Assembly: GCA_003220345.1 (NCBI GenBank)
Contig: QHSC01000097.1
Coordinates: 1-34,993 of the forward strand
Length of the DNA stretch: 34,993 bases
Direction: 5' to 3'
Source: Candidatus Rokuibacteriota bacterium
GTDB taxonomy: Bacteria > Methylomirabilota > Methylomirabilia > Rokubacteriales > CSP1-6
The stretch's first letter is position 1. Every line of letters begins with the position of its first letter. A program made the translations under genes and the position numbers. This document shows, in pieces, positions 1-7,898 of this stretch. Under the pieces are notes generated by a model, which had not been told where the DNA came from, ran no database searches, and saw only the letters and a program-made list of their open reading frames with translations.

Positions 1-1
1 G

Positions 2-1120
2 CGCGCGGGGATTCAGCTCGATAACGGCGTCTTCATCGACGCGCGCAACGCACCCATCGCGCTGATCGGCCTCTTCGAAGGCTGGACGGCCGTCGTCATC
101 GCCGCCGCCATCACGGCCGTCTCGCGTCTCTGGATCGGTGGCGCGGGCGCCTGGGCCGGCGTGGTGAGCGTCGTCCTCGTGGCCGTGTCGGCCGGCCTCG
201 TCCATGGTTGGGCGCGCCGCGACGGCGGGGTGGCGCCCAAGCATGCGCTCTCCCTGGCCGCCCTCGCCGCGCTGACCCTGCTGCCCGCCCTGGCCATGCT
301 GGGCGCGCGAGGCTTCGAGCTCTTCACGCGCCTCTGGGCGGGCTACGCCACCCTCATCATGCTGAGCGTGGGGCTGATGGCCCGGCTCTTCCACGACGTG
401 CGGGAGCAGCAGCGGCTGATGGCGGATCAGGAGCGCTTCCGAGCCATCATCGACGAGGCGGCGGCGGTGGTGCGCATCGTCGACGCCGATACCCTGACGA
501 TCCTCGAGACCAACCGCGCCGAGGTCGAGCTCTCCGGCTACTCGCGCGAGGAGATCATCGGCAGGAACATCAGGGAGTTCTGGCCGGACGGCCCCGCCGG
601 GCGGCCGGAGCGAGAGGCCATGCTCGCCGAGGCCCTCAGGACCGGCCACATGCAGGCCATGGGTCTCGGCTATCGCACGCGAGCGGGAACCGTCATCCCT
701 GTCGACATCACCTACCGCTTCGTCGACTATCGCGGCCGGCGCTTCATCATCGCGCTCCTGACCGACGCGCGGCCCCGGCTCCAGGCGGAGTCGGCGCTGC
801 GCGAGGCGGCCGAGCTGCGGGCGGCCCACCTGACGGTGGGGGCGGCGGCGCACGAGATCAACAACCCGCTCTCGATCGTGATGGGCTCGCTCCAGCTCAT
901 GCTCGAGCGGTTTCCCGAAGGCAGCCAGGAGCAGAAGTGGACGGCCGCCGCCGTCAAGGCCGGCGAGCGCATCCGCGACGCCGTCGCGCGCCTTTCGAGC
1001 CTCGTCCGGGTCACCAGCGCCGAGCCGTCCGGCTCGCTCGCCCCCATCCTGGACACGGTTCGCTCGAGCGAGCCAGAAAAGACCGGACCTCCCGCTTCTC
1101 CCCCTCTCCCGCCCCGGTGA
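2..1120 (+). CDS. LytS-type 5TM / PAS sensor protein with HisKA helix but no ATPase domain (5' partial)
   Basis: The reading frame is open from the left edge of the window, so the start codon lies outside it. The first ~110 visible residues are hydrophobic and match the 5TM receptor region of LytS/YhcK-type sensors (LDNGVFIDARNAPIALIG, then a Gly/Ala-rich helix ending AGAWAGVVSVVLV). A PAS domain follows (RFRAIIDEAAAVVRIVD ... GYSREEIIGRNIREFWP), then a dimerisation/phospho-acceptor helix with H-box HEINNPLS (His codon 851-853). After about 70 more residues the protein stops in a Pro-rich tail; no N, G1 or G2 box of a HATPase_c domain is present, and only 55 bases separate the stop from the next start. 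It may be a genuine DHp-only sensor phosphorylated in trans or a truncated kinase. The stop is followed by the thiolase-like gene on the same strand. Identity of the domains is clear; activity is not. Confidence 0.8.
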   Translation, partial: RAGIQLDNGVFIDARNAPIALIGLFEGWTAVVIAAAITAVSRLWIGGAGAWAGVVSVVLVAVSAGLVHGWARRDGGVAPKHALSLAALAALTLLPALAMLGARGFELFTRLWAGYATLIMLSVGLMARLFHDVREQQRLMADQERFRAIIDEAAAVVRIVDADTLTILETNRAEVELSGYSREEIIGRNIREFWPDGPAGRPEREAMLAEALRTGHMQAMGLGYRTRAGTVIPVDITYRFVDYRGRRFIIALLTDARPRLQAESALREAAELRAAHLTVGAAAHEINNPLSIVMGSLQLMLERFPEGSQEQKWTAAAVKAGERIRDAVARLSSLVRVTSAEPSGSLAPILDTVRSSEPEKTGPPASPPLPPR

Positions 1121-1175
1121 AGTCGCCTCGGCGCTCGCCGCTCACCAGCTCGGAACCTGTGCTCAAGGAGGCGTG

Positions 1176-2309
1176 ATGGCATCGCTCAAGGACAAGTACT
1201 GCATCGTCGGCGTGGGAGAGACCGAGTACAGCAAGCACTCGGGACGGAGCACGCGGGCCATGGCCGTGGAGGCGGCGCGGAAGGCCATGGTCGATGCCGG
1301 GCTGTCGGCGAAGGATGTGGACGGGATGATGTCCTACCAGGGCGGCGACTCGACTCCTGCCAACTGGGTGGCGCCCGATCTCGGCATCCGGCTCAACTTC
1401 TACATGGACGTGGTGGGCGGCGGCTCGTCGACGGAGGCTCTCGTCGGGCTCGCCATGGGCGCCATCGAGGCCGGCATGTGCAACACGGTGGCGATCTACC
1501 GCTCGATGAACGGCTACTCCGAGTTTCGTATCGGCGGCACCGGCGCCCGCGCGGCGCAACCGGTGCGCGGCATGGATCTGACGCCCGAGCAGGTCGCGCA
1601 TGTGAAGATGTTTCACAGCCGGCACGCCTCGAACAACCCGAAGGCTTATTACAAGAAGCGATTCACGGTCGAGGACGTGATCACCAGCCGCTTCATCTGC
1701 AAGCCGCTGCACCTGCTCGACTGCTGCGTCGAGACCGACAACGCCACCTGCGTCATCGTCACCTCGGCCGAGCGCGCGCGCGACCTCAAGCAGAAGCCCG
1801 CCTACATCATGGGCGTGGCGGGACGGGTCAACAAGCCGCGCACGGACTTCCACTGGGCCACCGGTCCCATCACACGGGTGGCCGGCTACTATGCCAAGGA
1901 CATCGTCTTCGGGCAGGCGGGGATCACGCCCGAGGACGTGAGCGTCACCGGCTCCTACGACGCCTTCACCTTCACCACCATGCTCCAGCTCGAGGAGTAC
2001 GGCTTCTGCAAGAAGGGCGAGGGCGGCCAGTACGTCTCGAGCGGGATCATCGAGCTCGGCGGCCGGCGGCCCAACAACACGTCGGGCAGCCACCTCTGCG
2101 AGGGCTACACGCACGGCATGAGCATGGTCATCGAGAACGTGCGCCAGCTCCGTGGCCTCGCCGACGACTATTGCCCGGGCTGGGCCGAGGGCAAGCACAG
2201 CTACGACTACTCGCCGGGCAAGTGCCGCCAGGTCAAGGACTGCCGGATCACCATGAACCTCGGCTGGGCGATGCCGCCAACCGGCTCCGCCCTCATCATG
2301 CACAACTGA
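1176..2309 (+). CDS. Thiolase-like protein (SCP-2/lipid-transfer thiolase family), partner of DUF35 protein
   Basis: 377 residues. The fold is that of SCP-2-type thiolases: N-terminal IVGVGETEYSKHSGRST, the middle block VETDNATCVIVTSAERARDLK, and the C-terminal His block GSHLCEGYTHGMSMVIENV. The segment where degradative thiolases carry the nucleophilic Cys reads GGGSSTEAL (residues 81-89), so the Cys appears to be Ser. Some such Cys-less thiolase-like proteins (Ltp2 of steroid degraders) act as aldolases with a DUF35 partner, so acyl-CoA thiolysis should not be assumed. ATG 1176 was chosen over GTG 1173 because AAGGAGG at 1165-1171 is 4 bases from the ATG but only 1 base from the GTG. The DUF35 gene follows after 98 bases that hold a perfect hairpin. 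The pair is expected to form a heteromeric complex acting on CoA-linked substrates. Confidence 0.85.
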   Translation: MASLKDKYCIVGVGETEYSKHSGRSTRAMAVEAARKAMVDAGLSAKDVDGMMSYQGGDSTPANWVAPDLGIRLNFYMDVVGGGSSTEALVGLAMGAIEAGMCNTVAIYRSMNGYSEFRIGGTGARAAQPVRGMDLTPEQVAHVKMFHSRHASNNPKAYYKKRFTVEDVITSRFICKPLHLLDCCVETDNATCVIVTSAERARDLKQKPAYIMGVAGRVNKPRTDFHWATGPITRVAGYYAKDIVFGQAGITPEDVSVTGSYDAFTFTTMLQLEEYGFCKKGEGGQYVSSGIIELGGRRPNNTSGSHLCEGYTHGMSMVIENVRQLRGLADDYCPGWAEGKHSYDYSPGKCRQVKDCRITMNLGWAMPPTGSALIMHN

Positions 2310-2318
2310 AACTCACAT

Positions 2319-2342
2319 CCCTCTCCCCCACTGGGGAGAGGG
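2319..2342. repeat. Perfect hairpin, 10-bp arms, between thiolase-like and DUF35 genes
   Basis: CCCTCTCCCC (2319-2328) is followed by loop CACT and GGGGAGAGGG (2333-2342). There is no T-run after it and the downstream DUF35 gene lies on the same strand, so it is more likely an intercistronic processing/stability hairpin or a dispersed REP-like element than a terminator. A similar pyrimidine run (CCCCCTCTCCC) lies at the 3' end of the preceding sensor gene near 1100. Confidence 0.7.
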
Positions 2343-2407
2343 CCGCAGTTCGAGCTGAAGAACGAAGTTCTGAGGCGAGGGCTGAGTAAAAAGGGGGAGA
2401 ATTGCAG

Positions 2408-2911
2408 ATGCCCAACGTCGAGTACCGCGGCATGAACCTGATGATCCCGGAGAACGATTCCGAGTGGCGCGAGCACTTCAAGCTGGCGCGCGGACACAAG
2501 CTGATGCTCCGGGCCTGCCGGGCCTGCGGCCTCATGCGCTACCCGCCCACCCACGCGTGCCCGTGGTGCATGGCCCTGGAGTGGGACTGGAAAGAGGTGA
2601 GCGGCAAGGGCCACATCTATTCGTACGAGGTCGTCCACCACGCCATCCAGCCCGGGTTCAAGGAGTGGACGCCTTACGCGGTGGTCCTCGTCGAGCTCGA
2701 CGACCAGCGCGGCAAGCCCACCGATGATGAAGCGCTCCGGATGATCGGAAACCTGGTGACGCCGGACGGCAAGGCGGAGGCGGAGAGCAAGGTCGCCATC
2801 GGCAAGCGCGTGCGCGTCGTCTTCCAGGATCTCTCGGAGGACTTCGCGCTGCCCCAGTTCACCCTGACCGACGAGCCGCCCGTCGGCCGGGTCTGGAGCC
2901 TTCCCGGCTAA
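2408..2911 (+). CDS. DUF35 zinc-ribbon / OB-fold acyl-CoA-associated protein
   Basis: 167 residues. A rubredoxin-like zinc ribbon is formed by Cys37, Cys40, Cys51 and Cys54 (CRACGLMRYPPTHACPWC), followed by an OB-fold half (GKGHIYSYEVVHHAIQPGF ... PYAVVLVELDDQ ... KRVRVVFQDL). Proteins of this family pair with thiolase-like enzymes and supply the acyl-CoA channel or stabilise the complex (ChsH2 with Ltp2; the archaeal HMG-CoA synthase/thiolase complex). The preceding gene is such a partner. Start ATG 2408 is preceded by a purine-rich GGGGGAGA at 2393-2400; an upstream TTG at 2402 is less likely. Its TAA stop abuts the stop of the convergent hydrolase gene with no base between them. Confidence 0.88.
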   Translation: MPNVEYRGMNLMIPENDSEWREHFKLARGHKLMLRACRACGLMRYPPTHACPWCMALEWDWKEVSGKGHIYSYEVVHHAIQPGFKEWTPYAVVLVELDDQRGKPTDDEALRMIGNLVTPDGKAEAESKVAIGKRVRVVFQDLSEDFALPQFTLTDEPPVGRVWSLPG

Positions 2912-3772
2912 CTACACCGTTGCTCGCGCGCATCCGAGGAAGCTCCCGACGCGTTCGATGAACGCCGGACGTTCCTCGACGTGAGGCGAGTGCCCACTGC
3001 GCTCGAAGACCGCGAGCTCGGACTGAGGCACGAGCGCGTGAATCTCCTCGGCCTGGTCGACGGGACAGATCCAGTCATGTCGTCCGACGGCGACGAGAGT
3101 CGGGCAGGCGATGCGTGACAGCTCCCGGCGGCAGTCGTACGCCGGGTACTCGTGACGGATGATGAAATTACGCACGGCGATGCGGTGACGCGTGTCTGCC
3201 CGCGCCATGAGGCTCTCGGCCGCGAGCCGCTTGTCGAAGAAGTAGAGAGGGCGGATGGTTTCGAACGCGCGCCGAAAGCTGTCGTCGTCGGAAAGCGAGC
3301 CGTCCCAGAGGGAACGATAGGCGGCCCACTGCGCGGGCGTCGCCTCGCGCCGAGCGTTGTCCTCGGCGCGGGCCATGAAGGCCCCACTGGCGGAGGCACC
3401 CACCACGATCAGGGTGCGGAGCGAGCGAGGATAGCGCCCCGCATACATGAGGCCGAGGAAACCGCCCCAGCTGATGCCGAGGACGTGGACGGTATCGACC
3501 CCGAGGGCTCGCCTCACGCCCTCGATGTCGGCGACGAGCTGATGCTGCGTGCACTGCTCGACCGGCTCCCACCTCGAGCGCCCATGGCCGCGATGATCAT
3601 AGAAAACGAGGCGGAGACCGAGAGGTTGGGCAAGGGGCGCGAGCGCGCGCACGAGCCCGGACGAGTCGGTACCGGGACCGCCGTGGAGGCAAAGCGTGGG
3701 CGTCCCTTCCCCGACGGTCTCGGCGTAGAGCCGAGTTCCATTGACCTCCAGGGCCATGCTCCCGTCGCTCAT
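2912..3772 (-). CDS. Alpha/beta-fold hydrolase (proline iminopeptidase-like)
   Basis: 286 residues from ATG 3772. Visible motifs: oxyanion motif HGGPGTDSSG (from residue 30), strand LVFYDHRGHGRS, nucleophile elbow GISWGGF with Ser101, and a C-terminal catalytic His in RSGHSPHVEERPAF. HGGPG near the N-terminus is typical of proline iminopeptidases and related esterases of the S33 group. A longer open frame reaches 3928 but its extra N-terminus overlaps the substrate-binding-protein gene and looks non-coding; ATG 3757 is an alternative start. It lies 31 bases after the binding-protein gene on the same strand, so it is probably the last gene of the transporter operon and may cleave an imported peptide or ester. 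The true substrate cannot be read from sequence. Confidence 0.82.
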   Translation of the reverse strand: MSDGSMALEVNGTRLYAETVGEGTPTLCLHGGPGTDSSGLVRALAPLAQPLGLRLVFYDHRGHGRSRWEPVEQCTQHQLVADIEGVRRALGVDTVHVLGISWGGFLGLMYAGRYPRSLRTLIVVGASASGAFMARAEDNARREATPAQWAAYRSLWDGSLSDDDSFRRAFETIRPLYFFDKRLAAESLMARADTRHRIAVRNFIIRHEYPAYDCRRELSRIACPTLVAVGRHDWICPVDQAEEIHALVPQSELAVFERSGHSPHVEERPAFIERVGSFLGCARATV

Positions 3773-3803
3773 CTGCGATGCATCGTCCAGCGCGGAGGTC
3801 CGC

Positions 3804-5401
3804 TCACCTGCCCGTCCAGCGCACGGATTTGAGCGATTGATAGATGCCGCCGTAGGTCGGGATGGGAACGAAGCCCTCGTATCCTTGTCGCGTGACATAG
3901 ACCTGCTGGGGGAAGTACAGGAACACATACGGAGCGTCGGCCATCAAGAGCTTCGAGAACTCCGCGTAGTGGCGCTTGCGCTCGGCCTGACTGCCCGCGC
4001 GTCGCGCCGCCTCGAGGACCTCGTCCACCTTCGGGTTCTTGTAGTGGGCGAAGTTGCGCCCTGGAAGTTGGTCCATCCGACGCAGATCCCCTCGAAGTCC
4101 GACGCGAACAGCTTCTTGACGAACGTGGGCCAATCGAGCGGCTCGAGCCGCGCCTCGGCGCCGACGTTCTTGAGATATTCCTGCAGGACGACCGCGGTGT
4201 CCTTCACCGCCTGGTTGGCCTGGTCGTGGCGGAGGGAAAAGCTCAAGCGCTTGCCGTCCTTGACAAGGACACCATCGGGGCCGGGCTTCCACCCCGCCTC
4301 GGCAAGCAACGCCTTCGCGCGGGCGGGATCGAAGGGATAGCCCTTCACGGATGGGTCGAAGGCCCAGCTCGATGGCGGAAACTGCCCCGTGGCCGGCGCG
4401 GCATAGCCCTGCAGAACTTGCCGGATCAGCGTCCCCGAATCGACGGCGTGGTAGAAAGCGCGCCGCACGCGCATATCGTCGAACGGGGGAAGATCCTGAC
4501 GGTAGCCCAGATAGTTGTACGAGGTGTTGTCGGCGACCAACACCTGCAGTCCCTGCGTCTGTTTCAAGCGCGCCACTTCGGTCAGGGGCGGGCTCTCGAT
4601 GAAGTCGACCCCGCCGGCGCGCAGCTCCTGCAAGAGCACGACCGCGTCGGGAATGACCCGGTAGATCAGGCGATCCAGCGCGGGGCGGCCGCCGTGATAC
4701 TGCGCGTTCGCTTCCATGACGAGCCGCTCACCCCGTCGCCATTCGACGAAGCGGAAGGGGCCGGTGCCCACGGGCTTTCGGTTGAACTCGGCCGTGTTGA
4801 GGTCGACGCCCTTGAGCAGGTGCTCGGGGATGATGCCGGCCCGCGGGTTCACGAGCACGGCGAGAAAGGCTCCGTACGGATAGCGCAGACGAAAGCGCAC
4901 CGTGTAATCGTCGAGCACCTCGATCGGCTTCTGGGCGAGGTCCTCCGGCCGTTTGGGATTGTCCTTGTTGGTGAGCTCGGGGAAGCCGACGAGGGCATCG
5001 AAGTACGCGCGATGCGGCGTCGTTACCTTGGGGTCGAGGACAGCGTAAAAGGTGAAAGCGACGTCGCGCGCAGTGAAGGGCTTGCCGTCGTGCCACCGGA
5101 CGCCCTTCTTGAGCTTGAACGTGTAGGTCAGACCGTCGCGCGAGACTTCCCACGATTCTGCGAGGAGGGGCCGGACGTTCAGGTTCTGGTCCAGCTCGAG
5201 CAGGCTGTCGAACATCGGCCACTCGGCAATGTACGACTGCCCGTCGGTTGCCACGAGCGGGTTGAGCGACGTCGCATCGCCGAGAAAGCCGATGACCATC
5301 TCCTTGCCCGCCGCGCGCGCGGGACAGGGCGCCGCGAAGCCGAGGAGCACGACGAGGAGGCTCCCGAGGACACGGCGATGACCCTGGTGTCGCATTGACA
5401 T
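3804..5401 (-). pseudogene. Frameshifted ABC transporter substrate-binding protein (family 5, peptide/nickel type)
   Basis: Translation from ATG 5401 (GGGAGG four bases upstream; then MSMRHQGHRRVLGSLLVVLLG, a good Sec signal peptide) gives a family-5 solute-binding protein: PLVATDGQSYIAEWPMFDSL, PLLAESWEVSRDGLTYTFKL, GTGPFRFVEWRRGERL, VRRAFYHAVDSGTLI. Near 4060 the frame changes: the first frame runs into arginine/serine-rich nonsense and stops at 3944, while the adjacent frame carries the true end (NFAHYKNPKVDEVL ... LLMADAPYVFLYFPQ ... VRWTGR) and stops at 3804. One extra G in the G-run opposite 4059-4061 would join the two frames. The usual DP..WHS stretch before the NF..YKNP block also seems missing, so a small deletion is possible. 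It could be an assembly error or a real lesion. It belongs to an operon with DppC and DppB; no ATPase genes are in the window. Confidence 0.75.
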
Positions 5402-5437
5402 GACGCCTCCCGGAAGACATCGGTTCATGGTGGCCCG

Positions 5438-6271
5438 TCAGTCGCCCGCGCGAAGACGGGGATCGAGCGCGTCGCGCAGGCCGTCTCCGAACAGATTGAA
5501 TCCCAATACGGTCACGAAGATCGCCACGCCGGGAAAGGTCGCCACCCACCACGCGGAGGCGAGGAATTGTCGCCCCTCCACGATCATGTTGCCCCAGCTC
5601 GGCAGCGGTGGCTGGGCGCCGAGCCCGAGGTATGACAAGCCCGACTCGATGAGGATGGTCTGGCCGAGAAGGAGAGTCGCCTGCACGATGATGACCGGGA
5701 GCGCGTTGACGAGCACGTGGCGCCCGAGGATCCGCCGGTGGCTGGCCCCGAGCGCGCGCGCGGCATCGACGAAGTCACGCGCCCGGAGGCTGAGGCACTC
5801 CCCGCGAACGATGCGCGCGACCTGCGCCCAGGTCACGAGCCCGATGACGGCCGCGGTGTTCGTGAGCCCGGCCCCGAAGAGCGCCACCACCACCAGAATG
5901 AGGAACAGGGCGGGAATGGCCATGAACACGTCCGCGATACGCATGATCGCCGTGTCCACCGCGCCGCCGAAATAGGCGGCGATGCCGCCGAGCACGGTTC
6001 CCACGATCACGGAGAGACCCGTGGCGAGCAGCCCGATCTCGAGAGAGACGCGGCCGCCCCAGATCACCCGCGTCAGGATGTCGCGGCCGAAACCGTCGGT
6101 GCCGAGCCAGTGGGCGGCGCTCGGCCTCTCGAGCCGGGCGAGCAACGACTGGGTGGAGTAGCTGTAGGGGGCGATCGCCGGCGCCAGCGTTCCCACGGCG
6201 AGGATGAGGGCGACGACCAGCCCCCCCACCAGCCCCCGCTGACTCCGCCACAGACGATCGAATGTGTGCAC
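5438..6271 (-). CDS. ABC transporter permease, DppC/OppC family
   Basis: 277 residues from GTG 6271. N-terminal membrane segment GLVGGLVVALILAVGTLAP, then the DppC hallmark HWLGTDGFGRDILTRVIWGGRVSLEIGL, further membrane segments, and the EAA loop DAARALGASHRRILGRHVLVNALP that contacts the ATPase. It ends with the typical GDGLRDALDPRLR. It pairs with the DppB-type permease immediately upstream (7 bases between stop and start) to form the inner-membrane channel for peptides or similar solutes. Gene order DppB, DppC, binding protein, hydrolase on one strand indicates an operon. The cognate ATPases must be encoded elsewhere. Confidence 0.93.
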   Translation of the reverse strand: MHTFDRLWRSQRGLVGGLVVALILAVGTLAPAIAPYSYSTQSLLARLERPSAAHWLGTDGFGRDILTRVIWGGRVSLEIGLLATGLSVIVGTVLGGIAAYFGGAVDTAIMRIADVFMAIPALFLILVVVALFGAGLTNTAAVIGLVTWAQVARIVRGECLSLRARDFVDAARALGASHRRILGRHVLVNALPVIIVQATLLLGQTILIESGLSYLGLGAQPPLPSWGNMIVEGRQFLASAWWVATFPGVAIFVTVLGFNLFGDGLRDALDPRLRAGD

Positions 6272-6278
6272 GGACCAT

Positions 6279-7232
6279 TCACCGGTACGCGATGCGCGGG
6301 TCGATGAGGCAGTACGCGATGTCCGTCAAGAGGTTCGCCACGATGACGACGGCCGCGATCATGAGGTTCACACCCATGAGGACGGGGTAGTCCCGCTCGA
6401 ACACCGCGCCCACCGCGAGTCGTCCGATGCCCGGCCACGCGAAAACGGTCTCCGTGAGCACAGCCCCACCGACGAGGACGGGGAGCGAGAGCCCGATGAC
6501 GGTGACGACGGGGATGAGCGCGTTGCGCAGCGCGTGCCGCCAGATGACCCGTACATCGGGCAGGCCCTTGGCCCGCGCCGTGCGGACGTAATCCTGCTGC
6601 AGCGCTTCGAGCAGGCTCGAGCGTGTGAACCGCATGAACGACGCCATCTGAATCAAGCCGAGCGTGAGCACGGGCAGCACGGCGTGACGGAGGCGCGCCC
6701 CGAGGTCAGCCTCTCGCCCGTACTCGCTGAGGCCGGATGGGGGGAGCAGTCCGAGCACCTCCGAGAAGAGCAGGATGAGCATGATACCGAGCCAGAAGCT
6801 GGGAAACGAGATACCGAACAGCGACACGCTCGACGCCAGGGCGTCCCACATCGTGTTCCGCCGAATGGCGGCGAGGACACCGAGGGGCACCGCGACGAGA
6901 AGGGCGAGGAGAAGGGCGCCCCCCGTGAGCGTGAGCGTGGGACCCAGACGATCGAGGACGAGCGTCGCCACCGGATCGCCCGTCTTGAACGAGCGTCCGA
7001 AGTCTCCGCGAGCCGCCGCCAGGACCCAACTCGAATACTGCACGAGAAGCGGGCGATCGAGTCCGAGCCGCGCGCGGACCTGAGCCGCGATCTCCGGCGA
7101 CAGCTCGCCTCCAACGAGCACCGCCTCCGGGCCGCCAGGCGCCAGCCGCATGATCGCGAACAAGATCAACGAGACACCGAACAGCATGAGGCCTGCGTAC
7201 GCGAACCGTTTGACGATGTGGCGGGCCAGCAT
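6279..7232 (-). CDS. ABC transporter permease, DppB/OppB family
   Basis: 317 residues from ATG 7232, preceded by GGGAGG. Starts MLARHIVKRFAYAGLMLFGVSLILF (first membrane helix), then DppB features: GLDRPLLVQYSSWV, GDFGRSFKTGDPV, and the EAA loop YVRTARAKGLPDVRVIWRHA leading into the last two helices and the terminal block VNLLTD-like VANLLTDIAYCLIDPRIAYR. It forms the transmembrane channel with DppC, which follows after 7 bases. The UGSC selenoprotein gene ends 56 bases upstream on the same strand and may be co-transcribed. Confidence 0.93.
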   Translation of the reverse strand: MLARHIVKRFAYAGLMLFGVSLILFAIMRLAPGGPEAVLVGGELSPEIAAQVRARLGLDRPLLVQYSSWVLAAARGDFGRSFKTGDPVATLVLDRLGPTLTLTGGALLLALLVAVPLGVLAAIRRNTMWDALASSVSLFGISFPSFWLGIMLILLFSEVLGLLPPSGLSEYGREADLGARLRHAVLPVLTLGLIQMASFMRFTRSSLLEALQQDYVRTARAKGLPDVRVIWRHALRNALIPVVTVIGLSLPVLVGGAVLTETVFAWPGIGRLAVGAVFERDYPVLMGVNLMIAAVVIVANLLTDIAYCLIDPRIAYR

Positions 7233-7288
7233 GCCCCTCCCGGAACGGAGTTCGTGTGGTTCGCGTCGCTCGGCTCGCCGGTAACTCC

Positions 7289-7816
7289 CTAGCCCTTCGT
7301 CAGGCGCGCCACGATCTCGTCGAACGCCTTGTCCGCGAGCACCCTGACCTCGTCGCGCGTCAAGGGCTGGATGGGGTGTGGCACCATGATGGTCCGATAG
7401 TCATCCGCCCCCAGCGCTCCCGCCTGGGCGCGCGCGGCCCGGGCGAACTCCGTCGAGATCACCGTGGCCGTGGGCATCCCGTGGTCCTCGAAAAACACGC
7501 CGTCGTGCACACTGCACGTTGTGCAAGACCCTCAGTCGGCGAGGGCCTCGATGACGGCGTCGCTCTGCTTGAGGATCTCGGCCCGCAGGTCTTCCGGCGC
7601 GGGGCGGGCGAAGGTCGGCTTCCGCTTGCGGATGACGGCCTTGGGGTGGAGGCGCTCGTGCAAGAGCTCCTCGACGCGGTCGAGCAGGTGATCACCCTTG
7701 GCCTTCGAGATATCGAGGAGCGTGACGACCTTGCCCTCGAGGCTGGGCAGGCGCGCCGCGGTCTTCCGCGGCACCGCGACGGAATCGGTGGGATCGAGGA
7801 ACTCTTCGGCGGCCAT
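7289..7816 (-). CDS. UGSC-family selenoprotein (in-frame UGA at 7532-7534 read as selenocysteine)
   Basis: 175 residues if UGA is read as Sec95. ATG 7816 is preceded by AGGGAGGAG. The first part (MAAEEFLDPT ... VVTLLDISKAKGDHLLDRVEELL ... RAEILKQSDAVIEALAD) reaches TGA at 7534-7532; the same frame then reads GSCTTCSVHDGVFFEDHG and continues with TATVISTEFARAARAQAGALG and MVPHPIQPLT to a TAG at 7289. The family is named for the U/C-G-S-C redox motif at exactly this point, so the UGA stands where homologues have Sec or Cys. A 6-bp hairpin with loop GTG lies 14 nt after the UGA. Read naively, it would be called as two unrelated short genes. The redox-active Sec-X-X-Cys arrangement suggests a thiol/selenol oxidoreductase role, but substrate is unknown. 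Neighbours: a secreted unknown upstream and the Dpp permeases downstream. Confidence 0.88.
7504..7518 (-). promoter_or_regulatory. Candidate bacterial SECIS hairpin
   Basis: On the minus strand CGTGCA, loop GTG, TGCACG form a perfect 6-bp stem-loop. The loop G is 20 nt after the UGA. This resembles E. coli fdhF, where SelB binds a small hairpin with a GU-containing loop roughly 20 nt after the UGA. Structure and distance are seen directly; SelB binding is inferred. Confidence 0.65.
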
Positions 7817-7875
7817 GGAGCGCTCCTCCCTTTTCGGGCGCTGTCTCATCAGAGCTGCGGGACGCGCCCGGCCCA

Positions 7876-7881
7876 AGTGTA
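7876..7881 (-). promoter_or_regulatory. Possible -10 element (TACACT) for the UGSC gene
   Basis: Minus-strand TACACT lies 59 bases before the ATG at 7816, in the gap after the upstream secreted-protein gene. The same hexamer sits ahead of the MoxR-type gene at 13576-13581. No convincing -35 box is visible here, so this may be chance. Confidence 0.3.
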
Positions 7882-7898
7882 GCGCAAGAGGCGCGGGC

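Noticed and set aside
1011..2303. 430-residue minus-strand open frame
   Set aside because: Antisense to the well-supported thiolase-like gene; Arg/His/Ala-rich composition typical of high-GC shadow frames.
2319..2342. Rho-independent terminator after the thiolase-like gene
   Set aside because: Perfect stem but no T-run, and the functional partner lies downstream on the same strand.
7289..7510. Separate 73-residue gene
   Set aside because: It is the C-terminal part of the UGSC selenoprotein; its GTG is internal.
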